In this document: positions 1-10,084 of the stretch, piece after piece
How positions within the stretch are numbered: position 1 is the first letter of the stretch
Layout of the letters: every line of letters starts with the position of its first letter
Assembly: GCA_026196575.1 (NCBI GenBank)
Contig: JAPHSX010000019.1
Coordinates: 1-52,648 of the forward strand
Direction: 5' to 3'
Length of the DNA stretch: 52,648 nt
Origin: Gammaproteobacteria bacterium
GTDB taxonomy: Bacteria; Pseudomonadota; Gammaproteobacteria; Thiohalomonadales; Thiohalomonadaceae
Notes under the pieces: model-generated
Told to the model about the DNA's origin: nothing
The model's database searches: none
Seen by the model: the letters and a program-made list of their open reading frames with translations, nothing else
Program-made: the position numbers and the translations under genes

Positions 1-818
1 CCCCACCCCCACTGAAACCAGGCCACCAGCGCCACCGGCACGGTCACCACTGCGGCACCGATGTAGGGCACCACCACCGAGAGCCCCACCAGCACCGCCA
101 GCAGGATGGCGTACTTCAGTTCCAGCAGGGTGAAGACGATGAAACTGGTGACGCCGACGATCAGGATCTCCCAAAACTTGCCGCGCACATAGTTGCCCAG
201 TTGCACATCCACTTCATGCCAGACATGGGTGGAGAGGGCGCGCTCACTGGGCAGAAAGCCGGTAAACCAGCGGACGATGAGCCCCTTGTCCTTGAGAAAG
301 AAAAAGACCAGCAGCGGCACCAGAATGAGGTAGACCAGCACCGTGATCATACCGGGGATCGAGGAAAGGGAGAGCGTAAGGATGCGCTGTCCCTGCAGGG
401 TGATCTCCTTTTGAATTAACGACATCACATCGGTGATCTGCGCCTCACTGATCACCGGGTAGTGCTGCGGCAGCTGCAACAGCGCCTCCTGACCACGGCT
501 AAGAAATTTGGGCAGTTCGCGGATAAAGTCGAGTGCCTGGCCCCACAACAACGGCACCACGGCAAACAGCAGGAAGAGGATAAAGGTCATGAAGATGAGG
601 AACACCAGGATCACCACACGGGTGCGCGGTGCACCGCGCCGCTGGATGAGCTGCACCAGCCCCTCCAGCAGATAGGCAATAACGATGCTGGCCAACACCG
701 GGGCGAGCATCTGTCCCATGAAGAGTACCACCGAGGTGCCGATCACCAGCAACACCGCCAGCAACACCGCCTGCGGATCGGAGAAGTTGCGCTGAAACCA
801 CTGTGTGATCAGGTTCAT
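1..818 (-). CDS. AI-2E family transporter (PerM-like), partial at window edge
   Basis: Polytopic inner-membrane protein of the PerM/AI-2E exporter family, translated from the minus strand; about 272 residues are present and the C-terminus lies beyond position 1. I read several long hydrophobic segments near the N-terminus (VLLAVLLVIGTSVVLF, then VVILVFLIFMTFILFLLF), a soluble middle part rich in Leu/Gln, and the family-typical later stretch with LVPLLVFFFLKDKG followed by a Gly/Val-rich segment ending VVVPYIGAAVVTVPV. The ATG at 818 lies 5 bases after the stop of the upstream small gene, so the two are probably translationally coupled. The family is variously credited with signal export or ion/permease functions; no substrate can be assigned here. 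Confidence 0.85.
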   Translation of the reverse strand, partial: MNLITQWFQRNFSDPQAVLLAVLLVIGTSVVLFMGQMLAPVLASIVIAYLLEGLVQLIQRRGAPRTRVVILVFLIFMTFILFLLFAVVPLLWGQALDFIRELPKFLSRGQEALLQLPQHYPVISEAQITDVMSLIQKEITLQGQRILTLSLSSIPGMITVLVYLILVPLLVFFFLKDKGLIVRWFTGFLPSERALSTHVWHEVDVQLGNYVRGKFWEILIVGVTSFIVFTLLELKYAILLAVLVGLSVVVPYIGAAVVTVPVALVAWFQWGW

Positions 819-823
819 GGTGA

Positions 824-1201
824 TCAGATAGCGTCGCTGTTGCCCGTCTGTTTCTCATAGTAGCGCAAAAACATCGCCTCCAATTCGTCAATCACCTCAC
901 CGGCGGGACGCCCCTGCATCATATGTTCGGCCATCAGCCCGGAGGCCTCGTGCAGCATTTTGGAGTGATCGATCATCGGGTAACTGGCACGCAGCCGCTT
1001 CATCGCCGCAACCACGCTCTCCTCGGCGGGGCGTGGGATATCGAGCGGCGTCTGCGCCACCGCAGGCGCCGACGGCACGGCCCGCGCGGCCAGAAACTCG
1101 GCGAAATCGAGCAGACTCTGGCGCTCGGCTTCGGGCAGGCCGTGATAGAGGGCCAGCAGCCGCTTCTCGGGCCGGGATTTGCTATTTTGAACGGGGAACA
1201 C
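824..1201 (-). CDS. conserved hypothetical protein (125 aa)
   Basis: Small soluble protein of unassigned function. The middle of its N-terminal half contains LLDFAEFLAAR, a motif resembling the DUF2281-type helix seen in some antitoxin-like proteins, followed by a Pro/Ala-rich linker and an acidic C-terminal helix region (VIDELEAMFLRYYEKQ). It starts with GTG, preceded by AGGAG nine bases upstream, only 12 bases after the LysR gene, and ends 5 bases before the PerM-like gene. The three genes therefore look like one operon. The DUF2281 resemblance is by eye only and should be treated as weak. Confidence 0.6.
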   Translation of the reverse strand: MFPVQNSKSRPEKRLLALYHGLPEAERQSLLDFAEFLAARAVPSAPAVAQTPLDIPRPAEESVVAAMKRLRASYPMIDHSKMLHEASGLMAEHMMQGRPAGEVIDELEAMFLRYYEKQTGNSDAI

Positions 1202-1213
1202 GGCAGAAAACTC

Positions 1214-2113
1214 CTATTGGTGCTCTTTGCAGTAACCCTTGGCAAAATCGAGCAGCTTCTCCATCGCCCGCAGCCGAAACTTCTGCTTCTGGTGCACAAA
1301 GGAGAAGGGGCGCTCGATCGGCTCCTCCAGATTTATCGCCACCAGGCAACCGAGCTTCAGCTCCTTGTCGATGGTGGCGCGCGAAAGGATGGAGATCCCC
1401 ATGCCCGCCTCCACCGCCCCCTTCACCGCCTCGGGGCTACCCAGCTCCATCACGATATCGAGGTCGGAGCCGTTACCGCCGGCGGCGCTCATCGCCTCCA
1501 GCATCACCTCGCGGGTGCCGGAACCCTCCTCGCGGCAGATGTAGGGGTGGTTGCACAGCTCGGTGATCGGCACACTTTTCCTCTTTGCCAGCTCGTGGCT
1601 GGGCGGCACCACCAGCACCATCTGATCCATGCGACAGGTCTCGACCACCAGATTCTTGTTGCTCACCGGGGCCTCGACCACTCCCAGATCGATACTGTTG
1701 TTCTCCACCATCGAGACGATGCCATCGGTATTGGCCACCTGCAGACGGATGGAGACCTCGGGGTACTTCGCCTTGAAGTCACCCAGCAGCGCCGGCAACA
1801 TGTACTCGGCGATGGTGGTGCTGGCGCCGAGCATCAGCACCCCGCTCACCTCGCCGGTGAGGTCGCGCACCGCATTCTCCATCTCGGCGTAGAGCGAAAA
1901 GATGCGATCCGCGTACTCATAGACGCGCTGCCCCGCATCGGTCAGGCTGATGCGGTTATGGGTGCGATCGAACAGGCGGGTATTGAAATACTCTTCGAGC
2001 TGACGCACCTGAAAGGTGACCGCCGGCTGCGTCATGTGCAGTGACTCCGCCGCCTTGGTGAAGCTGAGCTGGCGTGCCACGGTATGGAATACCTGTAGTC
2101 GTCTATCGGCCAT
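1214..2113 (-). CDS. LysR-family transcriptional regulator
   Basis: DNA-binding regulator of 299 residues, the normal LysR length. Residues 1-65 form the winged helix-turn-helix (FHTVARQLSFTKAAESLHMT, then QPAVTFQVRQLEEY). From about residue 90 comes the periplasmic-binding-protein-like effector domain, including GASTTIAEYMLPALL and the EEGSGTRE loop that lines the ligand pocket in CysB/CbbR-type relatives. It resembles the CysL/YeiE/CbbR branch of LysR proteins, but the sequence does not reveal the inducer. It heads a minus-strand operon with a small hypothetical gene and the PerM-like transporter. The AT-rich stretch at 2114-2210 probably holds its promoter. Confidence 0.9.
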   Translation of the reverse strand: MADRRLQVFHTVARQLSFTKAAESLHMTQPAVTFQVRQLEEYFNTRLFDRTHNRISLTDAGQRVYEYADRIFSLYAEMENAVRDLTGEVSGVLMLGASTTIAEYMLPALLGDFKAKYPEVSIRLQVANTDGIVSMVENNSIDLGVVEAPVSNKNLVVETCRMDQMVLVVPPSHELAKRKSVPITELCNHPYICREEGSGTREVMLEAMSAAGGNGSDLDIVMELGSPEAVKGAVEAGMGISILSRATIDKELKLGCLVAINLEEPIERPFSFVHQKQKFRLRAMEKLLDFAKGYCKEHQ

Positions 2114-2210
2114 GACTACACTCTCCCTCCACGGAGCTATATGTAATATTTATGATGGGCAAGGATACTTTATAATACTGCGCAACGACAACTGCCACCG
2201 CCATGACTGA

Positions 2211-2531
2211 TTAGTGGCTGTCATACACGGTGCCACTCGGCAGGGCCAGTTGCAGCTCAACCAGACGTCCGCCAAAGATCACCAGCGTCCCGCGATGGCG
2301 CCACGCCCCCTCATCACTGAACTCAAAGCTGTACTCACGACGCAGCCGCACCCGGCCATCGCGGCCACGGCGCGGCCGTAACCGCTCCAGCAGCACCGTC
2401 TCATCCAGCAACTGCTGGCCGTGGCGCTCACAGGCACGCCTGGCCACCTGCACCGCCTGCTCCCGCGCACGACTACCGACATACCAGAACCAGGCCAGCG
2501 CAACCACGATGATCAGCAAAAGAGCTTCCAC
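2211..2531 (-). CDS. DUF3301 domain-containing protein
   Basis: Small single-pass membrane protein of 106 residues: an N-terminal hydrophobic anchor ([17 protein letters not shown]) followed by a conserved basic soluble domain with [25 protein letters not shown] and the closing [10 protein letters not shown]. This matches the DUF3301 family as I remember it; its function is unknown. It lies between the LysR gene and pyrC and is divergent from pyrC. Confidence 0.8.
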   Translation of the reverse strand: MEALLLIIVVALAWFWYVGSRAREQAVQVARRACERHGQQLLDETVLLERLRPRRGRDGRVRLRREYSFEFSDEGAWRHRGTLVIFGGRLVELQLALPSGTVYDSH

Positions 2532-2611
2532 GGCTACTCCAATAATTGGACGATAGGGGTCATAATGATAACAAGTTCCTCTACGAGTGTTGGCACGGAG
2601 GGTGTCAGCAC

Positions 2612-2677
2612 CGCAGGAGCGACTTCAGTCGCGAACCACGGTGGCAGATTTATTCGCGGTCACAGACCGCTCCTACC
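2612..2677. repeat. REP-like inverted pair (GTAGGAGCG family)
   Basis: Two REP-like elements face each other: CGCAGGAGCGACTTCAGTCG starting at 2612 and, on the opposite strand, GTAGGAGCGGTCTGTGACCG ending at 2677. Each has a short internal palindrome (CGACTTCAGTCG; CGGTCTGTGACCG). The pair fills the gap between the DUF3301 gene and pyrC. No REP-associated transposase is present in the window. Confidence 0.7.
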
Positions 2678-2756
2678 CAGGGAGGCCATCGGGTTGCGAC
2701 AGTGCCAACTGACATCTGGCCCTGGCCTGGCCACCCCACAACCGGACACCTGTGCC

Positions 2757-3794
2757 ATGACGACAGAGAGAATCACCCTCACCCGCCCCGACGATTGGCA
2801 CCTGCACCTGCGCGATGGCGACGGCCTCAAGGCGGTGGTGGGTCACACGGCCCGACAGTTTCACCGTGCCATCGTGATGCCCAACCTGCGGCCACCGCTC
2901 ACCACCACGGCACAGGCCCTGGCCTATCGCGAGCGCATCCTCTCCGCCCTGCCCACTGGCAGCGGGTTTGAGCCCCTGATGACCCTCTATCTTACCGACA
3001 ACACCTCACCGCAGGAGATCCAGCGGGCCTGGGAGAGTGGTGTGGTAAAGGCGGTCAAGCTCTATCCCGCCGGCGCCACCACCAACTCCGACGCCGGGGT
3101 GAGCCACATCTACAAGCCGGAGGCAGCGCTGCGGGCGATGGCCGAGGTGGGGATGCCGCTGCTGGTACACGGCGAGGTGACCGAGCCCCACGTCGACATC
3201 TTCGATCGCGAGTCGGTCTTTCTCGACACCGTGCTCAAGCCGCTGCTGGATCATATCCCCGACCTCAAGGTGGTGGCCGAACACATCACCACCCGCGAGA
3301 TGGCCGACTTCGTGCTGCACGCCGGCGACAAGGTCGCCGCCACCCTCACCCCGCAACACCTGCTGCTCAACCGCAACGCGCTGCTGGTGGGCGGCATCCG
3401 CCCGCACCACTACTGCCTGCCGGTGCTCAAGCGCGAGAGCCACCGCGAGGTCCTGCTGGAGGTCGCCACCTCCGGTAACCCCAAATTCTTCCTCGGCACC
3501 GACTCCGCCCCCCACGCCCGGAGTGCCAAGGAGAGCGCCTGCGGCTGCGCCGGGATCTACTCCGCCCACGCCGCCATCGAGCTTTACGCCGAGGCCTTCG
3601 AGCAGGCCGGCGCCCTGGAGAGGCTGCAGGGCTTCGCCAGCCATCACGGCGCCGACTTTTACGGCCTGCCGCGCAACGCTGATACCATCACCCTGGAGAG
3701 AAGGGCGTGGCAGGTGCCAGCCAGCTACCCCTTCGCTGACGAGGTAGTGGTGCCGCTCCGGGCGGGGGAAGCGGTCGCATGGCGACTACTATAG
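2757..3794 (+). CDS. pyrC: dihydroorotase
   Basis: Class II dihydroorotase, 345 residues (E. coli PyrC is 348), which cyclises carbamoyl-aspartate to dihydroorotate in pyrimidine synthesis. Zinc-site motifs are visible: [10 protein letters not shown] near residue 10, KLYPAG (the lysine that becomes carboxylated) near 100, LVHGEV, EHITT and GTDSAPH near 250. The reading frame is open upstream of 2757, but the family-typical start [17 protein letters not shown] points to the ATG at 2757. It lies alone on the plus strand, with the damaged CheB-CheR gene following in the same frame after the TAG stop. Confidence 0.96.
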   Translation: MTTERITLTRPDDWHLHLRDGDGLKAVVGHTARQFHRAIVMPNLRPPLTTTAQALAYRERILSALPTGSGFEPLMTLYLTDNTSPQEIQRAWESGVVKAVKLYPAGATTNSDAGVSHIYKPEAALRAMAEVGMPLLVHGEVTEPHVDIFDRESVFLDTVLKPLLDHIPDLKVVAEHITTREMADFVLHAGDKVAATLTPQHLLLNRNALLVGGIRPHHYCLPVLKRESHREVLLEVATSGNPKFFLGTDSAPHARSAKESACGCAGIYSAHAAIELYAEAFEQAGALERLQGFASHHGADFYGLPRNADTITLERRAWQVPASYPFADEVVVPLRAGEAVAWRLL

Positions 3795-3819
3795 GGGCTC
3801 CGAAGCCGAGGGTACGGGG

Positions 3820-6610
3820 ATGAAGCGCATGGCAGGCAAAAAAGCGGCAAAGGGGAGCACAACACCCCCACTACAGCGAAAGATAGCGCCGAGAGACGGC
3901 ACGGCGACTTTCCCATCGTCGGCATTGGCGCCTCCGCCGGCGGTCTGGAGGCATTCGAGCAGTTCTTCCGCCACATCGTGCCCGATAGCGGCATGGCCTT
4001 CGTGCTGGTGCCGCACCTCGACCCCGGCCATGACAGCATCCTGAGCGAGATCCTGCAACGCGCCACCGGCATGCCGGTGGTCGAGGCGGGGGATCAACTC
4101 AAGGTGGCCCCTGACCATGTCTATGTGATCCCGCCCAATCGCGACATGGCAATCTTTCACGGCACACTGCAACTGAGTGTGCCGGAGCAACCACGAGGCC
4201 ACCGCATGCCGATCGACACCTTCCTGCGCTCGCTGGCCGATGATCAGGGTGAGCGGGCCATCGGCGTCATCCTCTCCGGCACCGGCACCGATGGCACCCT
4301 GGGACTGCGCGCCATTATCGGCGCCGGTGGCATCACCCTGGTGCAGGAGCCGGCCAGCGCGGCCTACGACGGCATGCCCACCAGCGCCATTCGCGCCGGC
4401 TACGCCACCCACATCCTGCCCGCGGACAAAATGCCGGAGGCGCTGCAACGCACCAATCGCGCCCTGGCGGCCCATCCGCAAACCCCGTCGACCCCGGAGG
4501 TTACAAGCGGCATGAACCGCATCCTGCTGCTGCGCACCGCCACCGGCCACGACTTCTCCCTCTACAAAAAAAACACCATCGGCCGGCGCATCGAGCGGCG
4601 CATGTCGCAACACACTATCGACGATCTGGAGGGCTACGCCCGCTACCTCAAGGAGAATCCCGATGAGGTACACGCCCTGTTCAAGGAGCTGTTGATCAAT
4701 GTCACCAGCTTCTTTCGTGACCCGGAGGCCTTCATCGTCATGGAGAGGGAGATCCTGCCGCAACTGTTCGCGGAGAAGGGTGACGATGACACCTTTCGGG
4801 TCTGGGTGGCCGGCTGCGCCACCGGCGAGGAGGCCTACTCCATCGCCATTCTGTTGCGCGAGTATATGGATACCCACCGGCGGGAGTTGAAGGTTCAGCT
4901 CTACGCCACCGATCTTGACGCTGACGCCATCGCGGTGGCCCGTGCCGGCCTCTATCCGCCGAACATCCTGCAGGATCTCCCGGCCGAACGGCTACGCCGC
5001 TATTTTGTCAAGAGCGATGCGGGCTACCGCATAAAGAAGGAGATCCGCGACATGGTGGTGTTCGCGGTGCAGAACGCGATTAAGGATCCGCCCTTCACCC
5101 GTCTCGACCTGCTCAGTTGCCGCAACCTGATGATCTACCTGGAGACCGAGCTGCAGAACCGCCTGATACCCGTTTTTCACTACGCCCTCAGACCGGGCGG
5201 GGTGCTGTTTCTCTCCTCCGCCGAGAGTATCGGTGGCCATCCCGAACTGTTCACCCCCCTCAGCCGCAAGTGGAAGTTCTACCGCGCCAACCCATCCGCG
5301 GCCTCCGCCCGCTCGGTGATCAACCGGGTGTTGTCCTGGGAGGCGGAGAGCAAAACCAAGCCGCCCGAGGAGGTACTGAAGAAGGCGCAGTCACCGAATT
5401 TTGCCGAATTGACCCGGCAGCTGCTGCTCCAGTCCTACGCCCCCGCATCGGTGGTCACCGACCTGAAGGGCACTATCATCTATGTGCATGGCTGGACCGG
5501 CAAATACCTGCGGCCGGCCCCCGGCCAGGCCACGCTGAACGTGGTGGAGATGGCGCGTAACGGCCTGCAATTTGAACTGCGTCGGGCGTTGCAACACGCC
5601 GCTCAGGGCAAGGAGTTACTGAACCGCGAGGTGATGGTCACGGCCAGCGGTGAGTGCTATACCGTGAGCCTCAGCATCCGCCCCCTGGCCGATCCGCAAA
5701 TCGGCCAAGGGCTGTTGCTGGTGAGCTTTCAGGATGTCGCCACACGGGCGCAGAGGAGGCGCGGCGCATCGAGGAGCTGGAACACGAACTGGCCTATACC
5801 AAGGAGAATCTCCAGGTCACCGTGGAGCAGCAGCAGACCTCCAATGAGGAGCTGAGCACGGTCAATGCCGAATTTCAGGCCAAGATCGAGCAGTTGACGG
5901 TGATGCAGAACGACATGAAAAATCTGCTCGACAATATCAATATCGGCACCCTATTTCTCGATGAGCATCTATTGATCCGCCGCTTCACCCGCGATGCCAC
6001 GCACATCTACCGTCTGGTCGCCACCGACATGGGGCGGCCGCTGGCCGATATCAAATCGGATATCGAGGAGGAGCTGCTGCCCGACGCCCAGAAGGTGCTC
6101 GAAACCCTGGTGCCGTGCGAACGCGAGGTGCATACCAGCCACGACACCCACTACCTGGCGCGTATCCAGCCCTACCGCACGCTGGACAACGTGATCGATG
6201 GCGTGGTGCTCACCTTCACCGACATCAGCCAGCGCATCGCCATCGAGGCGGCACACCAGGAGGCGCGGCAACTGGCCGAGGGGATCGTCAACACGATACG
6301 GGAGCCGCTGCTGGTGCTGGACAGCCAGCTGAGGGTGGTCACCGCCAGCCGCTCGTTTTATCACCATTTTCAGGTTACCCCGGAGGTGACGCTGGGGCGG
6401 CCGGTGTATGAACTGGGCGATTGCCAGTGGGATATCCCGATGCTGCGCGAACTGCTGCACTCCCTGCTGCTGCGCGATGAGCCGTTCGAGGATTATCTGG
6501 TAGAGCATGACTTCCCCGCCATCGGCCACCAGAGGATGCGGCTCAATGCCCGCCGCATCAATACCCCGGCGGGTCAGCCGCGCCTGATCCTGCTGGTCAT
6601 AGAGGAATAA
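3820..6610 (+). pseudogene. CheB-CheR-PAS chemosensory fusion, frame-disrupted
   Basis: Remnant or mis-sequenced gene for a fused methylesterase/methyltransferase of chemoreceptor-type signalling. Domains in order: CheB (GIGASAGGLEAFE with the catalytic Ser, VLVPHLDPGHDS, GVILSGTGTDGTLG), CheR (GCATGEEAYSIAILL SAM loop, CRNLMIYLE), a coiled coil (EEARRIEELEHELAY, QQQTSNEELSTVNAEF), then two PAS domains. Two frame changes break it. The conserved CheB start (FPIVGIGASAGG, from 3909) has no ATG/GTG/TTG in its own frame after the pyrC stop; the likely start ATG at 3820 is in another frame. Between about 5735 and 5760 the frame changes again, before the coiled coil. Both changes are equivalent to one lost base. 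The protein ends directly after the second PAS domain. Confidence 0.8.
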
Positions 6611-6761
6611 TCTTCCGCACCCGCTATCCTGTAAATGTACGGCTGATGGTGACGGCAAGAGTGGCGATGTTGAACTTTCCGCCATCTTGTCGTCATCCTG
6701 CAGCCAACCCGCCGAGTGCACCCGGCCCACCGCCTCGGGGGCGTAATGCAGACGAGGTACC

Positions 6762-8999
6762 ATGCGTAACAACATGACAGAAGAGGAGCTGCTGCGAATG
6801 GTGGCGGAGGCGCGGTTGGCGCGCGGGACGCCGCTGGAGAACGAGGACGCGGCACACGCCGCCGGCGAGCTGCTGTATGAGCTGCAGGTTCACCAAATTG
6901 AGCTGGAGATGCAGAACGAGACGCTGCGCCAGACGCAGCTCGCGCTGGAGGAGTCCCGTGACCGCTATCTGGACCTCTACGATTTTGCACCACTCGGTTA
7001 CCTCACCCTCACCAGCAAGGCTCTCATCACGGAGGCCAACCTCACCGCCGCCACCATGCTGGGGGTGGAGCGCGGCAAGCTGCTGCAGCGCCGTTTTACC
7101 CGCTTTGTCAGCGCCGGGGAGGGTGACCGCTGGTACCTCCACTTCCTGCGCCTCGTGCAGCACGAAGAGAGACTCTGCTACGAGGGCGTGCTCCAGCGTG
7201 CCGATGGCAGCCGCTTTACGGCGCAGCTGGATTGCCTGCGCCAGGAGCGGGCCGGCGAAGAGCCAACAGTGCGTATCGCCCTGACCGACATCAGCGCGCG
7301 CAAACGCATCGAGGAGGAGTTGCGCATCGTCGCCGTCGCCTTCGAATCCCAGGAGGGGGTGATAGTGACCGACCCCAACGGGATGATCCTGCGGGTCAAT
7401 CAGGCCTTTACCCGGCTCACCGGCTACAGTGCGGAGGAGGCGCTGGGGCAAACCCCGGCGCTACTGCGCTCCGGGCGCCATGACAAACAGTTCTACCAGC
7501 GGCTGTGGCAGACGCTGAAAGAGCAGGGGCACTGGCAGGGCGAGATCTGGAACCGGCGCAAAAACGGCAAAATCTACGCCGAACTGCTTAGCATCACCGC
7601 CGTCCATGCACCGGACGGGGCGGTCACCCACTATGTGGGACTCTTTTCCGAGATCGCCAGGGATCGCGAGGCGGAGGCCGAAATCCACCGCCTCGCCTAC
7701 TATGACCCGCTGACCCAGCTGCCCAATCGGCGCCTGTTTCAGGAGCGTCTGAAACAGGCGCTGGCGGCCAGTGGCCGCAATGGTCTTTACGGCGCGATCC
7801 TGTTTCTGGATCTGGATCGCTTCAAGGAGCTCAACGACCTGTACGGCCATGACGCCGGTGACCACCTGCTGATCGAGGTGGCGCGGCGCCTCAGCGCCTG
7901 CGTGCGCGCCGACGACACCGTGGCCCGGCTGGCGGGCGATGAGTTTGTGCTACTGCTGGAGGGACTGGATCAGGGACAGGCCGAGGCCGCCACCAGGGCA
8001 CGCCAGCTGGGAGACAAGGTGCAGGAGGCCATGGCCCGGCCGTTTCTGCTCACTAGTGGCGACTATCACTGCACCACCAGTATCGGCATCTGCCTGTTTC
8101 CTAATAACGAGGCGACAGTCGAGGAGTTGCTGCACAACGCCGACCTGGCGATGTATCAGTCCAAAAGCGCCGGCCGCAACACCCTGCGTTTTTTCGACCC
8201 GGCGATGCAGTTGATGCAGGACCAGCGCAACGCGCTGTTCCACGAACTGCGCGAGGCCGGCTCGCGCGGAGAGCTGCAACTCTACTACCAGCCGCAGGTA
8301 ACGCAGCAAGAGGGGGGCAGCCACATCACCGGCGCCGAGGCGCTGTTGCGCTGGAACCACCCCCGGCGCGGCATCCTGCTGCCCGAGGCATTTATGCCGC
8401 TTGCCGAGGAGAGCGGCCTGAGCCTCGACATTGGCCGCTGGGTGGTGGCGAGCGCCTGCGCCCGGCTCAAGGCGTGGGCAGCAGATGAAGTGACCCGTGG
8501 GCTGAGACTGGCCATCAATCTCAGTACGCGCCAATGCCAGACAAACCTCATCGAGGCGCTGCAGCAGGAGCTGGCGCAGAGCGGCATCGATCCGGGACGG
8601 CTGACCCTGGAGCTGAGCGAAAACCTGCTGCTCGACGCGCTCCCCACCACACTGGAGGCGATGCGCACCCTCCGGGCGCAGGGGATCCGTTTCGCACTGG
8701 ACAATTTCGGCACCGGCTACTCCTCCATCTCCCAGCTGGCCCACCTGCCGCTGGACCAACTCAAGATCGACCGCGAATTGATTCACCACCTGCCCGAGGA
8801 TCACAACAGCGCGCTAATCGTGCGAACCATCATCACCATCGGCAACAACTTCGGGCTGGAGCTCATCGCCGAGGGGGTGGAGAGAGAGGAGCAGCGCACC
8901 TTTTTGCGCGACCACGGCTGCCTTGCCTGTCAGGGAGAACTTACCGGCCCGCCACTGCCACTGGAAGAGTTCGAGCGGTTGTTGCGCCCTCAGGGGTAG
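6762..8999 (+). CDS. PAS-PAS-GGDEF-EAL c-di-GMP signalling protein
   Basis: Cytoplasmic sensor of 745 residues with no membrane segment. An N-terminal coiled coil (residues 20-65, YELQVHQIELEMQNETLRQ) leads into a PAS domain (70-180), a second PAS (185-305), a diguanylate cyclase domain (about 310-475) and an EAL phosphodiesterase domain (about 490-740). The cyclase signature reads AGDEF rather than GGDEF. In the EAL domain EALLRW, ELSEN, LKIDRELI and AEGVE are present, but the usual DDFGTGYSS reads DNFGTGYSS, which alters a metal ligand. It may be a weak or single-activity enzyme. The start ATG follows GAGG at a spacing of 4. Divergent in function from, but adjacent to, the broken CheB-CheR gene. 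Confidence 0.93.
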   Translation: MRNNMTEEELLRMVAEARLARGTPLENEDAAHAAGELLYELQVHQIELEMQNETLRQTQLALEESRDRYLDLYDFAPLGYLTLTSKALITEANLTAATMLGVERGKLLQRRFTRFVSAGEGDRWYLHFLRLVQHEERLCYEGVLQRADGSRFTAQLDCLRQERAGEEPTVRIALTDISARKRIEEELRIVAVAFESQEGVIVTDPNGMILRVNQAFTRLTGYSAEEALGQTPALLRSGRHDKQFYQRLWQTLKEQGHWQGEIWNRRKNGKIYAELLSITAVHAPDGAVTHYVGLFSEIARDREAEAEIHRLAYYDPLTQLPNRRLFQERLKQALAASGRNGLYGAILFLDLDRFKELNDLYGHDAGDHLLIEVARRLSACVRADDTVARLAGDEFVLLLEGLDQGQAEAATRARQLGDKVQEAMARPFLLTSGDYHCTTSIGICLFPNNEATVEELLHNADLAMYQSKSAGRNTLRFFDPAMQLMQDQRNALFHELREAGSRGELQLYYQPQVTQQEGGSHITGAEALLRWNHPRRGILLPEAFMPLAEESGLSLDIGRWVVASACARLKAWAADEVTRGLRLAINLSTRQCQTNLIEALQQELAQSGIDPGRLTLELSENLLLDALPTTLEAMRTLRAQGIRFALDNFGTGYSSISQLAHLPLDQLKIDRELIHHLPEDHNSALIVRTIITIGNNFGLELIAEGVEREEQRTFLRDHGCLACQGELTGPPLPLEEFERLLRPQG

Positions 9000-9006
9000 C
9001 GGCCTG

Positions 9007-9600
9007 TTACACCTCGCGCCGGCCGTGAAAGGCGTGCGACAGGGTTCCCCCATCCACATACTCCAGCTCGCCACCCAGCGGCACGCCATGGGCGATACGC
9101 GTCACCTTCACCCCGCGCCGGTGCACCATGTCGCTGATGTAATGGGCAGTGGCCTCCCCCTCGACGGTGGGGTTGGTGGCCAGGATCACCTCGGCGATAT
9201 TGCCCTCGTCGAGCAGCCGGGCCAGCCGATCCAGACCAATGTCGTCCGGGCCGATGCCGTCAAGCGGCGAGAGGTGGCCCATCAGCACGAAGTAGCGCCC
9301 CTGATAGCCGGTGGAGCTCTCCAGCGCCTCCACATCGGTGGGCGATTCGACGATGCAGAGGGTGGTGGCGTCACGCCGCTCACTACTACAGATGGGGCAG
9401 AGTTCACTCTCGCTGAGGGTGCGACAGCGGCGGCAGTGGCCGACCCGCTCCATCGCCTCGCTGAGGGCGGCGGCAAGATGGAGGGCGCCGCCGCGGTTAC
9501 GCTCCAGCAGGTGGTAGGCCATGCGCTGCGCCGACTTGGGGCCTACGCCGGGCAGACAGCGCAACGCCTCGACGAGGCGATTAATTAATGGCGTAGACAT
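9007..9600 (-). CDS. recR: recombination mediator protein RecR
   Basis: Works with RecF/RecO to load RecA at gapped DNA. 197 residues with the family layout: helix-hairpin-helix ([20 protein letters not shown]), a four-cysteine zinc finger ([16 protein letters not shown]), and a Toprim domain ([13 protein letters not shown]). I chose the ATG at 9600 ([13 protein letters not shown]) since it aligns with known starts; an in-frame ATG at 9612 exists but sits immediately after AGGTGA, too close for it to serve as its ribosome site. It is the last gene of the dnaX-ybaB-recR set, separated from ybaB by a REP pair. Confidence 0.95.
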   Translation of the reverse strand: MSTPLINRLVEALRCLPGVGPKSAQRMAYHLLERNRGGALHLAAALSEAMERVGHCRRCRTLSESELCPICSSERRDATTLCIVESPTDVEALESSTGYQGRYFVLMGHLSPLDGIGPDDIGLDRLARLLDEGNIAEVILATNPTVEGEATAHYISDMVHRRGVKVTRIAHGVPLGGELEYVDGGTLSHAFHGRREV

Positions 9601-9619
9601 TGAAAAAAGCATTCACCTG

Positions 9620-9684
9620 TGGGAGCGGCGTCCCGCCGCGATGAGATTGGTAAGCCCTGATTCGCGACGGGACGCCGCTCCCAC
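9620..9684. repeat. REP-like inverted pair (GTGGGAGCGGC family)
   Basis: Arms at 9620-9642 and 9662-9684 are inverted repeats of 23 bases differing at one position, beginning GTGGGAGCGGCGTCCCG. Each arm itself contains a GGCG/CGCC-type palindrome. Located between ybaB and recR, where it could act as an mRNA stabiliser or attenuator. Same general head (GTRGGAGCGG) as the pair at 2612. Confidence 0.8.
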
Positions 9685-9701
9685 ACATCATTTCGCACAA
9701 A

Positions 9702-10025
9702 TCAGAAGGGGAGCTTCATCCCGCCCGGCAGATTGAGGCCGGCGGTAACGCCCCCCATCTTCTCCTGCGAGCTCTTCTCCAGCTGGCGCACCGCATCATT
9801 GACGGCGGCAGCGATAAGGTCTTCCAGCATCTCCTTGTCGTCGCGCATCACAGTGTCATCGATGCTGACGCGCTTCAGGTCGTGGCGCCCGGTCATCACC
9901 ACCGTCACCATCCCGCCACCGGCCTGACCGGTCACCTCCATGTTGGCCAACTCCTCCTGCACGCGCGCCATATCGGCCTGCATCTTCTGCGCCTGCTTCA
10001 TCAAATTGCCCAATCCGCCCTTCAT
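9702..10025 (-). CDS. ybaB: YbaB/EbfC family nucleoid-associated protein
   Basis: Small dimeric DNA-binding protein, 107 residues (E. coli YbaB is 109). Visible hallmarks are the N-terminal [16 protein letters not shown], the helix [19 protein letters not shown], the glycine-rich [11 protein letters not shown] strand and the [16 protein letters not shown] helix, ending [12 protein letters not shown] strong AGGAG lies just before the ATG. Placed between dnaX and recR as in most gammaproteobacteria. Confidence 0.95.
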   Translation of the reverse strand: MKGGLGNLMKQAQKMQADMARVQEELANMEVTGQAGGGMVTVVMTGRHDLKRVSIDDTVMRDDKEMLEDLIAAAVNDAVRQLEKSSQEKMGGVTAGLNLPGGMKLPF

Positions 10026-10084
10026 GCTCCTAACCTCCTCTATCTGTGAATGAGATCGCCACCGTGTCGACCTCGTCTATCTGC

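Noticed and set aside
923-2044. 373-codon plus-strand frame opposite the LysR gene
   Set aside because: His/Gln-rich shadow of a clear LysR gene; no domain or ribosome site.
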